From Trichocoleus desertorum ATA4-8-CV12 (GTDB lineage: Bacteria; Cyanobacteriota; Cyanobacteriia; FACHB-46): a stretch of 64,000 nt of DNA. Below, in pieces: positions 7,727 to 16,726 of this stretch. The position numbers and the translations under genes are program-made. The notes under the pieces were generated by a model, which worked only from the letters and a program-made list of their open reading frames with translations, was not told where the DNA came from and did no database searches. Position 1 is the first letter of the stretch. Each line of letters begins with the position of its first letter. The DNA is taken from NCBI GenBank assembly GCA_019358975.1, contig JAHHIL010000007.1:91477-155476 (forward strand), read 5' to 3'.

Positions 7727-9601
7727 GTGCGGGCTATCGTGGAGAATATGAAGTATCGTAACCTTTACACGGGGCTTTACACAGCTCTGCAACGGCGCTT
7801 GCAGGAACTCCCCCAATCGCTGAATTTGTTTCAATATGGTGGCCGCGCTGTGGAGTTGGTTTGGTCAACCAATCACCGCTTGACGATCGCCTTGGCTCTT
7901 TTTACCCTAATTGCGGGGTTGCTTCCTGGCGCGATCGCCTATGTTGGCAAACTCATTATTGATAGTGTAGTGGCGGCTTCGCAGTCGCAATCGCTCAGCG
8001 ATCGCTGGGACGCACTAGGATACCTTGGCCTAGAAGCGATCGCGGTTGCCTTGTTGGCGGGTAGTAAGCAAGGACTCACGCTCTGTCAGTCATTGCTGCG
8101 GGTGTTGCTGGGGCAGAAAGTGAATGTGCTGATTCTCAAGAAAGCCCTGACTTTGGATATGGCGCATTTCGAGGATTCAGAGTTTTACGACAAAATGACC
8201 CGTGCCCGCCGGGAAGCTTCTAGCCGCCCCTTAAGTTTGGTAGGGCGAACCTTTGGACTGGTGCAAGATAGCTTAGCACTGATTACCTATGGCGGGTTGC
8301 TGCTGAACTTCTCCATTGGAGCCGTCTTTGTGCTGATGTTGGCCGCTGTGCCTGCCTTTATCGCCGAGACTCGCTTTGCAGGGCAAGCTTTTCGGTTGTT
8401 TCGTTGGCGTGCCCCCGAAACCAGAGAGCAAACCTATTTGGAAACTTTGATTGCCCGTGAAGACTTTGCTATGGAGGTGAAGCTGTTTCAGTTGGGGCCG
8501 TTGCTCTTGACTCGCTATCAAGAGATCTTCCATCGCCTTTATGATGAAGACCGCAGCTTAACCATTCGGCGCGGACTGTGGGGTTACTTGCTGGGATTAC
8601 TCAGCACAGCGGCTTTTTACGCAGCTTATACCTGGATTGTGCTTGAGGCGATCGCGGGGCGAATCTCTTTGGGTGACTTGACCATGTATTTGGTGGTGTT
8701 TCGCCAAGGTCAGACCACCTTTTCCTCGGCGCTAAGTTCCATCGGTGGTATGTTTGAGGACTCTCTTTATCTTTCTAATTTGTATGAATTTTTAGAACAA
8801 GAGATTCCTCAGCCTGCCGGAACTGCTAAGCGGGGGCCAGTCCCTGGAGATGGAATTCGTTTTGAAAATGTCTCTTTTACTTATCCCGGCAATACCCAAC
8901 CTGCTTTAAACAATGTTTCTTTCCATCTTAGGCCCGGAGAAAAGATGGCGATCGTAGGTGAAAATGGTTCTGGCAAAACCACACTAATCAAGCTACTCAC
9001 CCGCCTCTACAGCCCTAGCTCAGGCCGTATTTTTCTCGATGGTCTAGATTTGGAAGCTTGGGACACGGAAGTGCTCCAACGTCGCATTGGCGTGATCTTT
9101 CAGAACTTTGTCCGCTACCAATTTACTGTCGGAGAGAATGTGGGCGTGGGAGATGTGGAACATATCACTGACTCACCGCGCTGGGAAGTTGCCGCCGACA
9201 AGAGTATGGCTTTGCCCTTTATTCAGGAAATGGCAGAGGGATTTCAAACTCAGTTAGGTAGGTGGTTTAAAGGGGGGCGAGAGTTGTCGGGTGGACAGTG
9301 GCAGAAGATTGCTTTGTCTCGCGCTTTTATGCGGACAGGGGCCGATATTCTGGTTTTAGATGAGCCTACTTCAGCGATGGATGCAGAAGCGGAGGTGCAA
9401 ATCTTCAATCACTTTCGAACCGTGACTGAGCACCAAATGGCAATTTTGATCTCTCATCGCTTCTCGACCGTGCGAATGGCTGATTGGATTGTAGTGCTAT
9501 CGGCTGGGGAACTGATTGAGCAAGGTAGCCATGAAGACTTGCTACAAACAGGCGGGCGCTATGCTCATTTGTTCTCTTTACAAGCAGCGGGTTATCAGTA
9601 A
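7727..9601 (+). CDS. ABC exporter, fused membrane and ATPase domains
   Basis: 624-residue half-transporter of the MsbA/LmrA type: about six membrane helices (residues ~55-340), then an ATPase domain. Walker A GENGSGKTT (~411), signature LSGGQWQKIA (~519), Walker B ILVLDEPTSAMD (~541) and the H-loop SHRFST (~575) are all intact. The segment HFEDSEFYDKMTRARREA is typical of this subgroup. The substrate is unknown; lipids, peptides or drugs are possible. GTG 7727 is used; ATG 7748 gives a slightly shorter start. Its stop overlaps the next gene's ATG (TAATG at 9599-9603), indicating translational coupling. Confidence 0.9.
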   Translation: MRAIVENMKYRNLYTGLYTALQRRLQELPQSLNLFQYGGRAVELVWSTNHRLTIALALFTLIAGLLPGAIAYVGKLIIDSVVAASQSQSLSDRWDALGYLGLEAIAVALLAGSKQGLTLCQSLLRVLLGQKVNVLILKKALTLDMAHFEDSEFYDKMTRARREASSRPLSLVGRTFGLVQDSLALITYGGLLLNFSIGAVFVLMLAAVPAFIAETRFAGQAFRLFRWRAPETREQTYLETLIAREDFAMEVKLFQLGPLLLTRYQEIFHRLYDEDRSLTIRRGLWGYLLGLLSTAAFYAAYTWIVLEAIAGRISLGDLTMYLVVFRQGQTTFSSALSSIGGMFEDSLYLSNLYEFLEQEIPQPAGTAKRGPVPGDGIRFENVSFTYPGNTQPALNNVSFHLRPGEKMAIVGENGSGKTTLIKLLTRLYSPSSGRIFLDGLDLEAWDTEVLQRRIGVIFQNFVRYQFTVGENVGVGDVEHITDSPRWEVAADKSMALPFIQEMAEGFQTQLGRWFKGGRELSGGQWQKIALSRAFMRTGADILVLDEPTSAMDAEAEVQIFNHFRTVTEHQMAILISHRFSTVRMADWIVVLSAGELIEQGSHEDLLQTGGRYAHLFSLQAAGYQ

Positions 9602-10629
9602 TGTTGTCAGTAATGTTTAAAGGGATTCGCGATCGCCTGAACCACTTTAAAGCTCGAAGAACTGAATCGCTGCAACTGGAGCGGCTACAAACAGAGCTGC
9701 TGGAAGAATCTAAGCTGGGGATCTCCTACTTAATCCTAATTATTGGCTCTTGCGCGATCGCCACTTTAGGATTGCTAGCCAACAGCACCGCTGTAATTAT
9801 CGGCGCGATGATTATTGCTCCCTTGATGTTACCCATCCGAGGGCTGGCTTTTGGGGCTTTGAAAGGGGATATTCATCTCTTTCAGGAAGGATTGCTTGCC
9901 GTCAGCGTAGGCACTTTATTAGCGGCTAGCCTAGCCTGGGTTTTAGCCATGATGGTAGGACTACCCAGCTATGGCAGCGAAATCATCTCCCGTTCAGAAC
10001 CAACCCTAATCGATCTAGGAATTGCGGTGGCCGCTGGCAGCATTAGTGGCTATGCCAAAGTGCAACCCAAAATTTCTGAAAGTTTAGCAGGAACCGCGAT
10101 CGCTGTAGCCTTAATGCCGCCTGTTTGTGTGATCGGCCTAGGCTTAGCCCAAGGAAACTGGTCGCTTAGTTGGGGAGCCACCCTACTCTACCTAACCAAC
10201 TTGCTGGGCATCACGCTCTCTTGTATGCTGACGTTTCTCCTAGCGGGCTATATGCCGTTCCACCAAGCTCGCAAAGCTTTAGGTTGGGCACTAGCGTTCA
10301 CAGCCGCGTTGCTGCTGCCCTTAAGTGTGGGCTTTGCTGAACTAATCAGACAATCCCGTTTGGAAAGTAGCCTTCGCACAGCCTTAGTGAACCGAACCAT
10401 TACTTTTCAACGATTAGAATTGTTAAGCATCAACACCAACTGGTTAACGAAGCCCCCGCAGGTACGGGTAACAGTGCGATCGTCAGGCCCAGTGACCGCA
10501 AAGCAAGTCCGCCTCTTAGAGGCCTTTGTCGAGCGGGAAATGGGACAACCTTTCACATTAATTTTTACGGTGAGCGAGGTCAAAGAAGTGACCCGTGACG
10601 AACCCAGGCGATCGCCTGCTCAGCCCTAA
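9601..10629 (+). CDS. DUF389 family integral membrane protein
   Basis: 342 residues with about six hydrophobic segments. The family core is clear: LGISYLILIIGSCAIATLGL, the NSTAVIIGAMIIAPLMLPI signature, then AVAAGSISGYAKVQPKIS and AGTAIAVALMPPVCVIGLGL. A short cytoplasmic N-terminus and a C-terminal soluble tail (about 270-342) flank the membrane part. Function of DUF389 proteins is not established. Translation is coupled to the upstream ABC exporter by the TAATG overlap, so the two probably act together or share control. Confidence 0.88.
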   Translation: MLSVMFKGIRDRLNHFKARRTESLQLERLQTELLEESKLGISYLILIIGSCAIATLGLLANSTAVIIGAMIIAPLMLPIRGLAFGALKGDIHLFQEGLLAVSVGTLLAASLAWVLAMMVGLPSYGSEIISRSEPTLIDLGIAVAAGSISGYAKVQPKISESLAGTAIAVALMPPVCVIGLGLAQGNWSLSWGATLLYLTNLLGITLSCMLTFLLAGYMPFHQARKALGWALAFTAALLLPLSVGFAELIRQSRLESSLRTALVNRTITFQRLELLSINTNWLTKPPQVRVTVRSSGPVTAKQVRLLEAFVEREMGQPFTLIFTVSEVKEVTRDEPRRSPAQP

Positions 10630-10731
10630 GGCGACCCAAATCTGAAGCACCAACTTCTTAATAAAAATGTGATATGGCTATCAGCCCCATGAGTCAGTGG
10701 CTAGTTATAGTGGAAGGAGCATCCTAGCTCC

Positions 10732-11211
10732 ATGTTTATTTGGCATTGGTGTAGCAGAATTCCATTTTTTATGAACACTGAACTGCTGACTCGAAAACCT
10801 TGGTTCGCCCTCGTTCTGCTCGTTTTAGCCTACACGGTGTTAGGGTGGCATTTATCGGCTCACCACATCTTTTGGCTAGTCGGCACTTTTGTCATTGCGG
10901 TCACCTTAGTAACCGCTTGGAAAAGCCATCCAATTCTGGAATCACTGGTTTGGTTTGCGACTCAAAAATTGCTAATTGTAGTCGGCCTTAGTATGCTGTT
11001 TAGCGTTGCCGTCACTCTGGTATTGACGAAACCCATATTATTGAACCTAACGCTGCTGCCGCTGGTTTCGCTGCTATATGCAGAATTAGAAATGAGGGCC
11101 ACTGGTTTTAAGCAAATAGACGTGTTCTTTTGCTCAGTCTTGATGGCTGGCCTGGGCTTGTTAGTAGGGGAAGCTGTGGATTTGTGGGTGATCCCCAGTA
11201 TGCGCTATTAA
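10732..11211 (+). CDS. Small integral membrane protein, unknown function
   Basis: 159 residues, mostly hydrophobic, about four helices (around 25-45, 50-68, 80-120 with a break, 132-155). No recognised domain. The Shine-Dalgarno GGAAGGAG (10712-10719) is followed by a small hairpin GGAGC-atccta-GCTCC that both masks it and shortens its distance to ATG 10732. An alternative ATG at 10774 (MNTELLTRK) has no ribosome site. It follows the DUF389 gene on the same strand after about 100 bp. Confidence 0.6.
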   Translation: MFIWHWCSRIPFFMNTELLTRKPWFALVLLVLAYTVLGWHLSAHHIFWLVGTFVIAVTLVTAWKSHPILESLVWFATQKLLIVVGLSMLFSVAVTLVLTKPILLNLTLLPLVSLLYAELEMRATGFKQIDVFFCSVLMAGLGLLVGEAVDLWVIPSMRY

Positions 11212-11395
11212 ATTTTACAGGTCTCACCATCTTAGAAATACGTATATATACATATACAAAATTACATCCTGAGTCGGAGGCAGCCAGCTCGCCCTAACTT
11301 CTAGTCTGGTAGACGAAGCGTACATGCAGCCAGTTAGAGAAGTAGTTATGGCCCATATTCTGCTAATTGACGTAGCATGAGGAATCGATCGGTTC

Positions 11396-12166
11396 ATGAC
11401 TTTGGCAGAAGTTGCGGTATCTACACCCTTGAATGTCGTCTTTCTCTCAGGTCTGTCAGCTGTCGCTCTAGTTATAGTGCATGTATTCTCTAGTAGGTTA
11501 CGTTTTCTAAAAGTTGCCCCTCGTAGCCGCTGGTTATCGTTTGGCAGTGGCGTGTCAGTTGCCTATGTTTTTGTCCATATCCTACCGGATTTGAGTGTTG
11601 CTCAAGAGACTCTACACCAAAGCTGGGGAGAAGGATGGACATTTCTAGACCATCACGTCTATTTGCTGTCATTGGCTGGCTTAGTGGCCTTTTATGGATT
11701 AGAGCGAGCTGCAAAAGTTTCTCGACAGCGTAACCAGGCAGCAGGCCAAGGAGATGTAACTGAAGTAGAAGTCTTTTGGCTGCACATGGTGTCATTTGCA
11801 CCTTACAACGCCCTAATCGGCTATCTTCTACTGCATCGAGAAGAATCCGGAGTTATGAGTTTGCTACTTTTCGCAGTAGCGATGGGCTTACATTTTTTGG
11901 TCAATGACTACGGCCTTAGAGAGCACCACAAGAAGCCCTATGACCAAATAGGCCGCTGGATCTTGTCCGCTGCTGTGATGGCTGGCTGGGCTATAGGCAG
12001 TGGCACTCAAATTCCTCAGGCGGCGATCGCAATCCTGTTTGCCTTTTTAGCGGGTGGCATTGTGCTGAATGTTTTGAAGGAAGAACTACCAGACGAGAGA
12101 GATAGCCGCTTTGGAGCCTTCGCCTTCGGTGCTATGGGTTACACAGCTCTTTTAGTGGCTTTGTGA
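11396..12166 (+). CDS. ZIP-like integral membrane protein
   Basis: 256 residues, seven or eight hydrophobic segments. The arrangement resembles distant ZIP metal-transporter relatives: FGSGVSVAYVFVHILPDLS (His and Asp in a helix), LHFLVNDYGLREHH, and near the end FAFLAGGIVLNVLKEELPDE followed by FGAMGYTALLVAL. Classical ZIP histidine motifs are only partly kept, so transport of a metal is inference. The CAST-like end begins 30 bp after its stop. Confidence 0.6.
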   Translation: MTLAEVAVSTPLNVVFLSGLSAVALVIVHVFSSRLRFLKVAPRSRWLSFGSGVSVAYVFVHILPDLSVAQETLHQSWGEGWTFLDHHVYLLSLAGLVAFYGLERAAKVSRQRNQAAGQGDVTEVEVFWLHMVSFAPYNALIGYLLLHREESGVMSLLLFAVAMGLHFLVNDYGLREHHKKPYDQIGRWILSAAVMAGWAIGSGTQIPQAAIAILFAFLAGGIVLNVLKEELPDERDSRFGAFAFGAMGYTALLVAL

Positions 12167-12196
12167 CCTTTTGGCGTTATCAGCGGATGACACAGA

Positions 12197-12412
12197 TGTA
12201 CAGGAACTAATTAAATGTCGTCGTGACTAATTAGTGTCGTCAGCCCAGAGTGACTACTGGATAAGTATTCCAGCGATCGCTCTGGGTCTAAAAGCTTACT
12301 GCAAATTACCTGAACTGGAGACAAATTGCGTGTCACAATCCAGATTAATGACAAATTACCTGTCGTATCTCCTCAAGGGCTTAAACTAAGGATGTGACAG
12401 ATTAGCTGTCGT
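12197..12412 (+). mobile_element. CAST/Tn7-like transposon end (cluster of TnsB-type sites)
   Basis: Begins TGTACAGGAACTAATTAAAT followed by GTCGTC, and continues with spaced copies of a GTGAC-nAATTAn-TGTCGTC word: 12223-12241, 12320-12336, 12349-12366 and 12394-12412, plus a weaker CAAATTACCTG at 12302. All have the same orientation and point into the region to the right. Terminal TGTACA followed by such direct repeats is how the ends of cyanobacterial type V-K CAST elements look. No transposase gene (tnsB/tnsC/tniQ) or cas12k is found near it, so this is a relic or the end of a non-autonomous element. Confidence 0.65.
12244..12286. repeat. Nested hairpin inside the transposon end
   Basis: Arms CCCAGAG (12244-12250) and CTCTGGG (12280-12286) enclose a second stem CTGGA/TCCAG. 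It lies between the first two and the later TnsB-type sites, spacing the site clusters. It could be a terminator or only structural. Confidence 0.5.
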
Positions 12413-12570
12413 GATTTAACCCTCAGTGGTGCTTGAGGCTAAATTTTATCAAGACTCATCACTTAATTGGAAAGAGGTGCTCGCTCGTTCCCGAAGTACA
12501 CGGGCGATCGCTTAACTCTGAATTAGGGTTGATCTATCACGTTACAAAAACCCTTTTCAGTAGTTTTTAA

Positions 12571-13308
12571 CTAATCTAATTCGTTTGGGTCTAGTCCCAT
12601 TGCCTGCAATCGGGCTGCTAGTCTGTCGGCTCGTTCGGCATCCGTAGGAATCCAACGGTTCTGGGCATCGTACCAACGGAGCCACTGGCGTTGAATGCCG
12701 CTGTATTCCCCATGCCATATTCCTATGCCGATATTCAGAGTTGGCATCCACAGCTTTGGTTCTGTGAGTTCTACTTCCTGATATTGGCCTGCAACTAGGG
12801 TAAAACAGCGGAGCAGGTTGGTGTAGCGGTTGAAGAGGATGTAATAAGGAATGCGGAGAATTTGCTCGTAGACTTCCCATTTGGTGGGAGGTTGGCCGCT
12901 GCTGCGATCGCGCTGACCGAGGTCTTCGGCTTCGGTGCCTGGGGAGAGTAGCTCGACTACAATGCTGGGACTGATGCCTTCTTGCCAGATGACGTAGCTT
13001 AAACGCAGGTCTCGGTTTTCGTAAAGACGAGGCACGCCGACCGCAGCGAACCAGTCGGGACGCTTGTACCAGTTGGGGTGGTGAACGTCGTAATACAGGT
13101 TGAGATCGCCAGCAGTAAAGACTTGGTCGGCAGCATAGTCTGCCAAGCGAAAGGTAGCACTCAGTAGTTGGGGCTGGAGGTAGTGATATTCATCGGGCAA
13201 GCCAGGTTCCTCTAGATTTTCGCTAGGCAAATCATACATGGTGGGCAGTACTTCTTTGGGCGATCGCGGGGGATCGGTCTGCTCAATGGAGGGTTTTGCC
13301 AGCGTCAT
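12571..13308 (-). CDS. Uma2 family (DUF820) restriction-endonuclease-fold protein
   Basis: 245 residues. Core features of the PD-(D/E)XK-like Uma2 family are present: DLNLYYDVHHPNWYKRPDWF, then SPSIVVELLSPGTEAEDLGQ (the Glu of the nuclease core), and KWEVYEQILRIPYYILFNR. The C-terminal tail (RWYDAQNRWIPTDAERADRL) is the usual repeat-prone end. Uma2 genes are multiplied in cyanobacterial genomes and common in mobile patches; their biological role is unsettled. It lies between the transposon end and the CRISPR array, on the opposite strand to both. Confidence 0.85.
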   Translation of the reverse strand: MTLAKPSIEQTDPPRSPKEVLPTMYDLPSENLEEPGLPDEYHYLQPQLLSATFRLADYAADQVFTAGDLNLYYDVHHPNWYKRPDWFAAVGVPRLYENRDLRLSYVIWQEGISPSIVVELLSPGTEAEDLGQRDRSSGQPPTKWEVYEQILRIPYYILFNRYTNLLRCFTLVAGQYQEVELTEPKLWMPTLNIGIGIWHGEYSGIQRQWLRWYDAQNRWIPTDAERADRLAARLQAMGLDPNELD

Positions 13309-13420
13309 ATTCAGCCTGCTGTAGTTTTAAGAACAGGGACATGGGGCGATCGCTTTCTATTTTAATGGTGGCAAAGACAAAGAGAGGACGGAGAATGTTT
13401 CGCTTCCGCCCTCTTGTATG

Positions 13421-13752
13421 GTTTCAATTAGTCCATTTCAACTCATTAGTGAGGCGCTGAGACTGGCGTAGGCATTGTCATTGTCCCGTTCGGGTTTTCA
13501 ACTAATCCGATTTTGGTTTACCGGTAAAGCCATCCGCTCCATGAAGTCGGGGCTAGCCAACGATCAGCGGGCTACCATGTTTCCAACTAATCCGATTTTG
13601 GTTTATCGGTAAAGCTTCCCGATGCTGATGCCCCAGTACGATTTACTTTTGTTTCCAACTAATCCGATTTTGGTTAATCGGTAAAGGGACTATTGGATCC
13701 AGAGTTACGGCGAATTGGTTACATTGTGCGTTTCCAACTAATCCGATTTTGG
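13421..13752 (+). CRISPR. Short CRISPR array: three full repeats, one cut repeat, possibly one degenerate repeat
   Basis: Three 36-nt repeats lie at 13494-13529, 13579-13614 and 13651-13686, sharing CAACTAATCCGATTTTGG and ending GGTAAAG. Inner bases form a stem (CCGAT/ATCGG; six pairs in the third copy, one mismatch in the first). Spacers are 49, 36 and 43 nt. A fourth repeat (13730-13752) is cut after 23 nt exactly where an IS begins. A diverged copy may start at 13421 (GTTTCAATTAGTCC). No cas genes are nearby and the repeat does not resemble type V-K repeats, so the array is an orphan remnant of another system. Confidence 0.82.
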
Positions 13753-14494
13753 CTGCTTGACTGACAAAACTAAAAAGCTGGAAAGCGTTTCAGGACAATA
13801 AATTCACGATTAAAAAACTGATCGTGTTGTCGTTGAGCAGCGAGCGCAGGTTGAGGGTCGGGGGCACTCGATAGAAACTGAAAAAGAGAAAGTTTCCATT
13901 GTTAAGTCAGGGCTAGACGAATCCAGTTCCAACCTAATTTGAGATAACTCATGCCCCGACGCCAATGAGTATCGACTAAACGACGCTGGCCCAATGCCAC
14001 TACTTGAGTCCCTTGCAGCACCAAAAACAGCATCGTCAGCGCAATCACGCCACAGAGTTGAGTCAGCGCAAATTTGTCTCTTAAGCGTGATGCTTCGAGG
14101 CTAAAGCCATTAGATTTGAGGTCCAAGAAAGATTCTTTCACTTGGAACCGGAATCGGTATTGGGCAAAGGTTTGTAAATTGGTAAGTTCGTCACTGACAA
14201 TCACCCAATCCTCGTCACTGGGTTGGTCATGAGCAAAGGCCAGATAAACATTGGCATCGGGCTTCCTTTTACCCAGAGACACAGCGGGAGTGAAGTAGGC
14301 TTGTCCGGGTTGCAGTCGGACTGATGAAACCTTGTACCTTGACATTGACTCAAATAATCATGCAACGCATCATAGAGACGGGAAGTAGGAGCCATGGGTT
14401 TTGCTAATGGGTGTGGTAACTGATCAGCTTAAACCAAGCTCCTCTTCCTTCTTACCTTTCGTTTCAATCCCTTAGACTTTTGTCAGCCAAGCAG
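13753..14494. mobile_element. Internally deleted insertion sequence (742 bp) that truncates the CRISPR array
   Basis: Terminal inverted repeats CTGCTTGACTGACAAAAC (13753-13770) and CTTTTGTCAGCCAAGCAG (14477-14494) match at 16 of 18 positions. Inside is only the end of a transposase plus a short out-of-frame start. No clear target duplication is seen (TTTGG on the left, GAGAA on the right), which suggests that DNA next to the element was lost after insertion. The right end lies 13 bp before the histidine-kinase start. Confidence 0.75.
13902..14395 (-). pseudogene. Transposase remnant (IS4-like DDE type)
   Basis: The frame 13902-14345 encodes the C-terminal part of a DDE transposase: YRFRFQVKESFLDLKSNGFS carries the YREK-like Glu region, followed by LRDKFALTQLCGVIALTMLF. 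A start-like MAPTSRLYDALHDYLSQ lies in another frame at about 14393, so the middle of the gene, with the catalytic aspartates, is missing and the ends are out of register. Not functional on its own. Confidence 0.75.
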
Positions 14495-14507
14495 GAGAAC
14501 AAGGGCT

Positions 14508-15938
14508 TTGTATCTTAGAAAACTCAATCGATTTCTTCGCCGATGGGGTGTGTTGGGGGAAGCCCGAACGCAAATATTAATTTGGTATTTGGGGCTAATG
14601 ACTTGCTCCGCGATTGTTACTGTCGTGGCTATTCGGGAGAAGCTTTCTGATCGTTTAGACCAAGAGTTTCAGCAATCACTAACCCGGGAAATTGAGGAGT
14701 TTCGGCAATTGACAACCGAACAAAATCCATCTACAGAAAAACCGTTTGGAAATGACATCGAATCTATTTTTAACGTGTTTCTTGATCGCACCGTGCCAGA
14801 TGATGGACAGTTTCTCATTACCCTATTCAATGGTCAGTTCTACCGTTCTAGCCCTAGCGCCATTCCAGGAGAGCTGCATAAGAATTCAGCCCTGATGAGT
14901 CAGCTAGCCCTGTCAACCCATTCTCAGCAGGGACAACTGACGATATCTCCCAATGACTCGCTGGTTTACATTGCTGAACCGCTAGTGAAGGGGAGCAACC
15001 GGGGGGTGCTTGTGGTAGCTTACTCCACAGCAACTGAGCACAAGGAGATTAATAATGCTGTAATTGTGGTTACAGAGGTGATGATCGGAGTATTGGGTTT
15101 TGCATCACTGCTTGCTTGGATTGCGGCAGGGCGGGTGCTAGCACCGCTACAGTTATTGTCTAAAGCAGCCCGTTCGGTGAGTGAGTCTGACCTGACGCAG
15201 CGACTACCTGTCCAGGGAAGCGGGGAATTAGACAGGGTAGCTCTCACCTTCAATGAGATGATGGATCGGTTGCAGGCAGCTTTTGACAGCCAGCGTAATT
15301 TCCTCAATGATGCAGGACATGAACTGCGAACTCCTATCACCATCGTGCGCGGGCATTTGGAGCTGATGGGAGATGATCCCGAAGAACAACAGGCAACCCT
15401 GGAATTGGTACTAGACGAACTCGATCGTATGAGTCGTTTGGTCAATGATTTAGTTGTGCTGGCAAAGGCAGAACGACCCGATTTTTTGCAATTTGAAACC
15501 GTGGACTTGAGTTCATTGACCGAGGAACTATTTACCAAAATTACGGCACTGGGCGATTGCAACTGGCAACTGGATGCCTTGGGCAAAGGGCAGATTGTGA
15601 TTGATCGACACCGGTTGACTCAAGCTTTGACAAATTTGGCACAAAACGCAACGCAATACACAGAGAGCACAGGTACAATCGCACTTGGATCTAGCTTAAG
15701 GGGGAACTTGATCCGGTTTTGGATAAGTGATACTGGCAAGGGAATTGCACCAGAAGACCAAAAGCGAATTTTTCAGCGATTTGCTCGTGGTATGAACAGC
15801 CGTTCTATAGAGGGGACAGGTTTAGGGTTAGCAATCGTGCAGGCGATCGCGGAAGCACATAACGGTCGGGTAGAGCTAAATAGCCAACTTGGGATGGGGT
15901 CTACTTTTACAATTATCATTCCACTGAAACCTGCTTAA
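14508..15938 (+). CDS. Sensor histidine kinase (membrane, HAMP, HisKA, HATPase)
   Basis: 476 residues: one helix near 23-43, an extracytoplasmic sensor of about 120 residues, a second helix near 180-205, HAMP (LAPLQLLSKAARSVSESDLT), the phospho-acceptor His ~271 in NDAGHELRTPI, and an ATPase domain with N-box LAQNATQYTE and GTGLGLAIVQAIAE. It autophosphorylates in response to an unknown signal and should serve the regulator that starts 13 bp downstream. The TTG start at 14508 is chosen by domain length; the frame stays open upstream into the IS end, so the native start or promoter may have been altered by that insertion. Confidence 0.85.
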   Translation: MYLRKLNRFLRRWGVLGEARTQILIWYLGLMTCSAIVTVVAIREKLSDRLDQEFQQSLTREIEEFRQLTTEQNPSTEKPFGNDIESIFNVFLDRTVPDDGQFLITLFNGQFYRSSPSAIPGELHKNSALMSQLALSTHSQQGQLTISPNDSLVYIAEPLVKGSNRGVLVVAYSTATEHKEINNAVIVVTEVMIGVLGFASLLAWIAAGRVLAPLQLLSKAARSVSESDLTQRLPVQGSGELDRVALTFNEMMDRLQAAFDSQRNFLNDAGHELRTPITIVRGHLELMGDDPEEQQATLELVLDELDRMSRLVNDLVVLAKAERPDFLQFETVDLSSLTEELFTKITALGDCNWQLDALGKGQIVIDRHRLTQALTNLAQNATQYTESTGTIALGSSLRGNLIRFWISDTGKGIAPEDQKRIFQRFARGMNSRSIEGTGLGLAIVQAIAEAHNGRVELNSQLGMGSTFTIIIPLKPA

Positions 15939-15951
15939 GAGGACATCTAAG

Positions 15952-16620
15952 ATGAGTCGCCTTCTAATTGCTGAAGACGAATCTCGGATTGCTGCCTTTA
16001 TAGAAAAGGGACTCAAAGCCAATGGATTAATCACAACCGTAGTGACCAATGCCCATGAGGCAATACTGCTGACCCAGAACGGTGAATTTGATCTGCTGAT
16101 TTTGGATTTAGGACTACCTGACCAGGATGGTTTGACTGTGCTAGAGATTCTGAGGGGGCAGGGGGAACGATTGCCCATTATTGTTTTGACTGCCCGTGAC
16201 GACATTCACGCCAAAGTAGCAGGTTTAGAAGGCGGCGCAGATGATTATGTAACCAAGCCGTTCCGGTTTGAAGAATTGTTGGCGCGGGTGCGGGTGCAAC
16301 TGCGAAATCGCCAAGTGTCTTCTAGCAAGGAAGATATGGTGCTGACAAGTGGTCCAGTGACGCTTAATCTGCGAACTCGTGAGGTACAGGTGGGCGATCG
16401 CCCGATTGAACTGTCAGCCCGAGAGTTCATCCTGGCAGAAACGTTTCTACGCTATTCAGGACAGGTGATGAGCCGGGAGCAGTTGCTCAACCACGTTTGG
16501 GGTTACGACTATGACCCTGGTTCAAACATTGTGGATGTGTATGTGGGGTATCTACGTAAGAAGCTTGGTGGTGACCTGATCGAAACCGTCAGAGGTATGG
16601 GTTACCGATTGCAGACATGA
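15952..16620 (+). CDS. OmpR/PhoB-family response regulator
   Basis: 222 residues: receiver with EDE acidic pocket, phospho-acceptor Asp ~52 in LLILDLGLPD, Lys in DDYVTKPFRF, then a winged-helix DNA-binding domain (LSAREFILAETFLRYSG to YVGYLRKKL and TVRGMGYRL). It follows the kinase by 13 bp and is its probable partner. Candidate targets are its own operon and the carbon-transport genes downstream; a row of TTCAT-type direct repeats at 17279-17325 is a plausible binding site. Confidence 0.92.
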   Translation: MSRLLIAEDESRIAAFIEKGLKANGLITTVVTNAHEAILLTQNGEFDLLILDLGLPDQDGLTVLEILRGQGERLPIIVLTARDDIHAKVAGLEGGADDYVTKPFRFEELLARVRVQLRNRQVSSSKEDMVLTSGPVTLNLRTREVQVGDRPIELSAREFILAETFLRYSGQVMSREQLLNHVWGYDYDPGSNIVDVYVGYLRKKLGGDLIETVRGMGYRLQT

Positions 16621-16726
16621 GAGCTTTTTCATTCAGTTTTCTCGAATCTCGTGACAAACTGTAAGAAGTGACGCAAAACACATTTTTTATGTGTTCCTGT
16701 TGGCTCTAGCCTCTTGATAGCAACCC

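Noticed and set aside
13421..13752. Array at 13.4 kb as the CAST's own CRISPR array
   Set aside because: Repeats end GGTAAAG with a CCGAT/ATCGG stem, unlike the TGGGTTGAAAG end of V-K repeats, and no tracrRNA or cas12k is near; kept as an unrelated orphan array.
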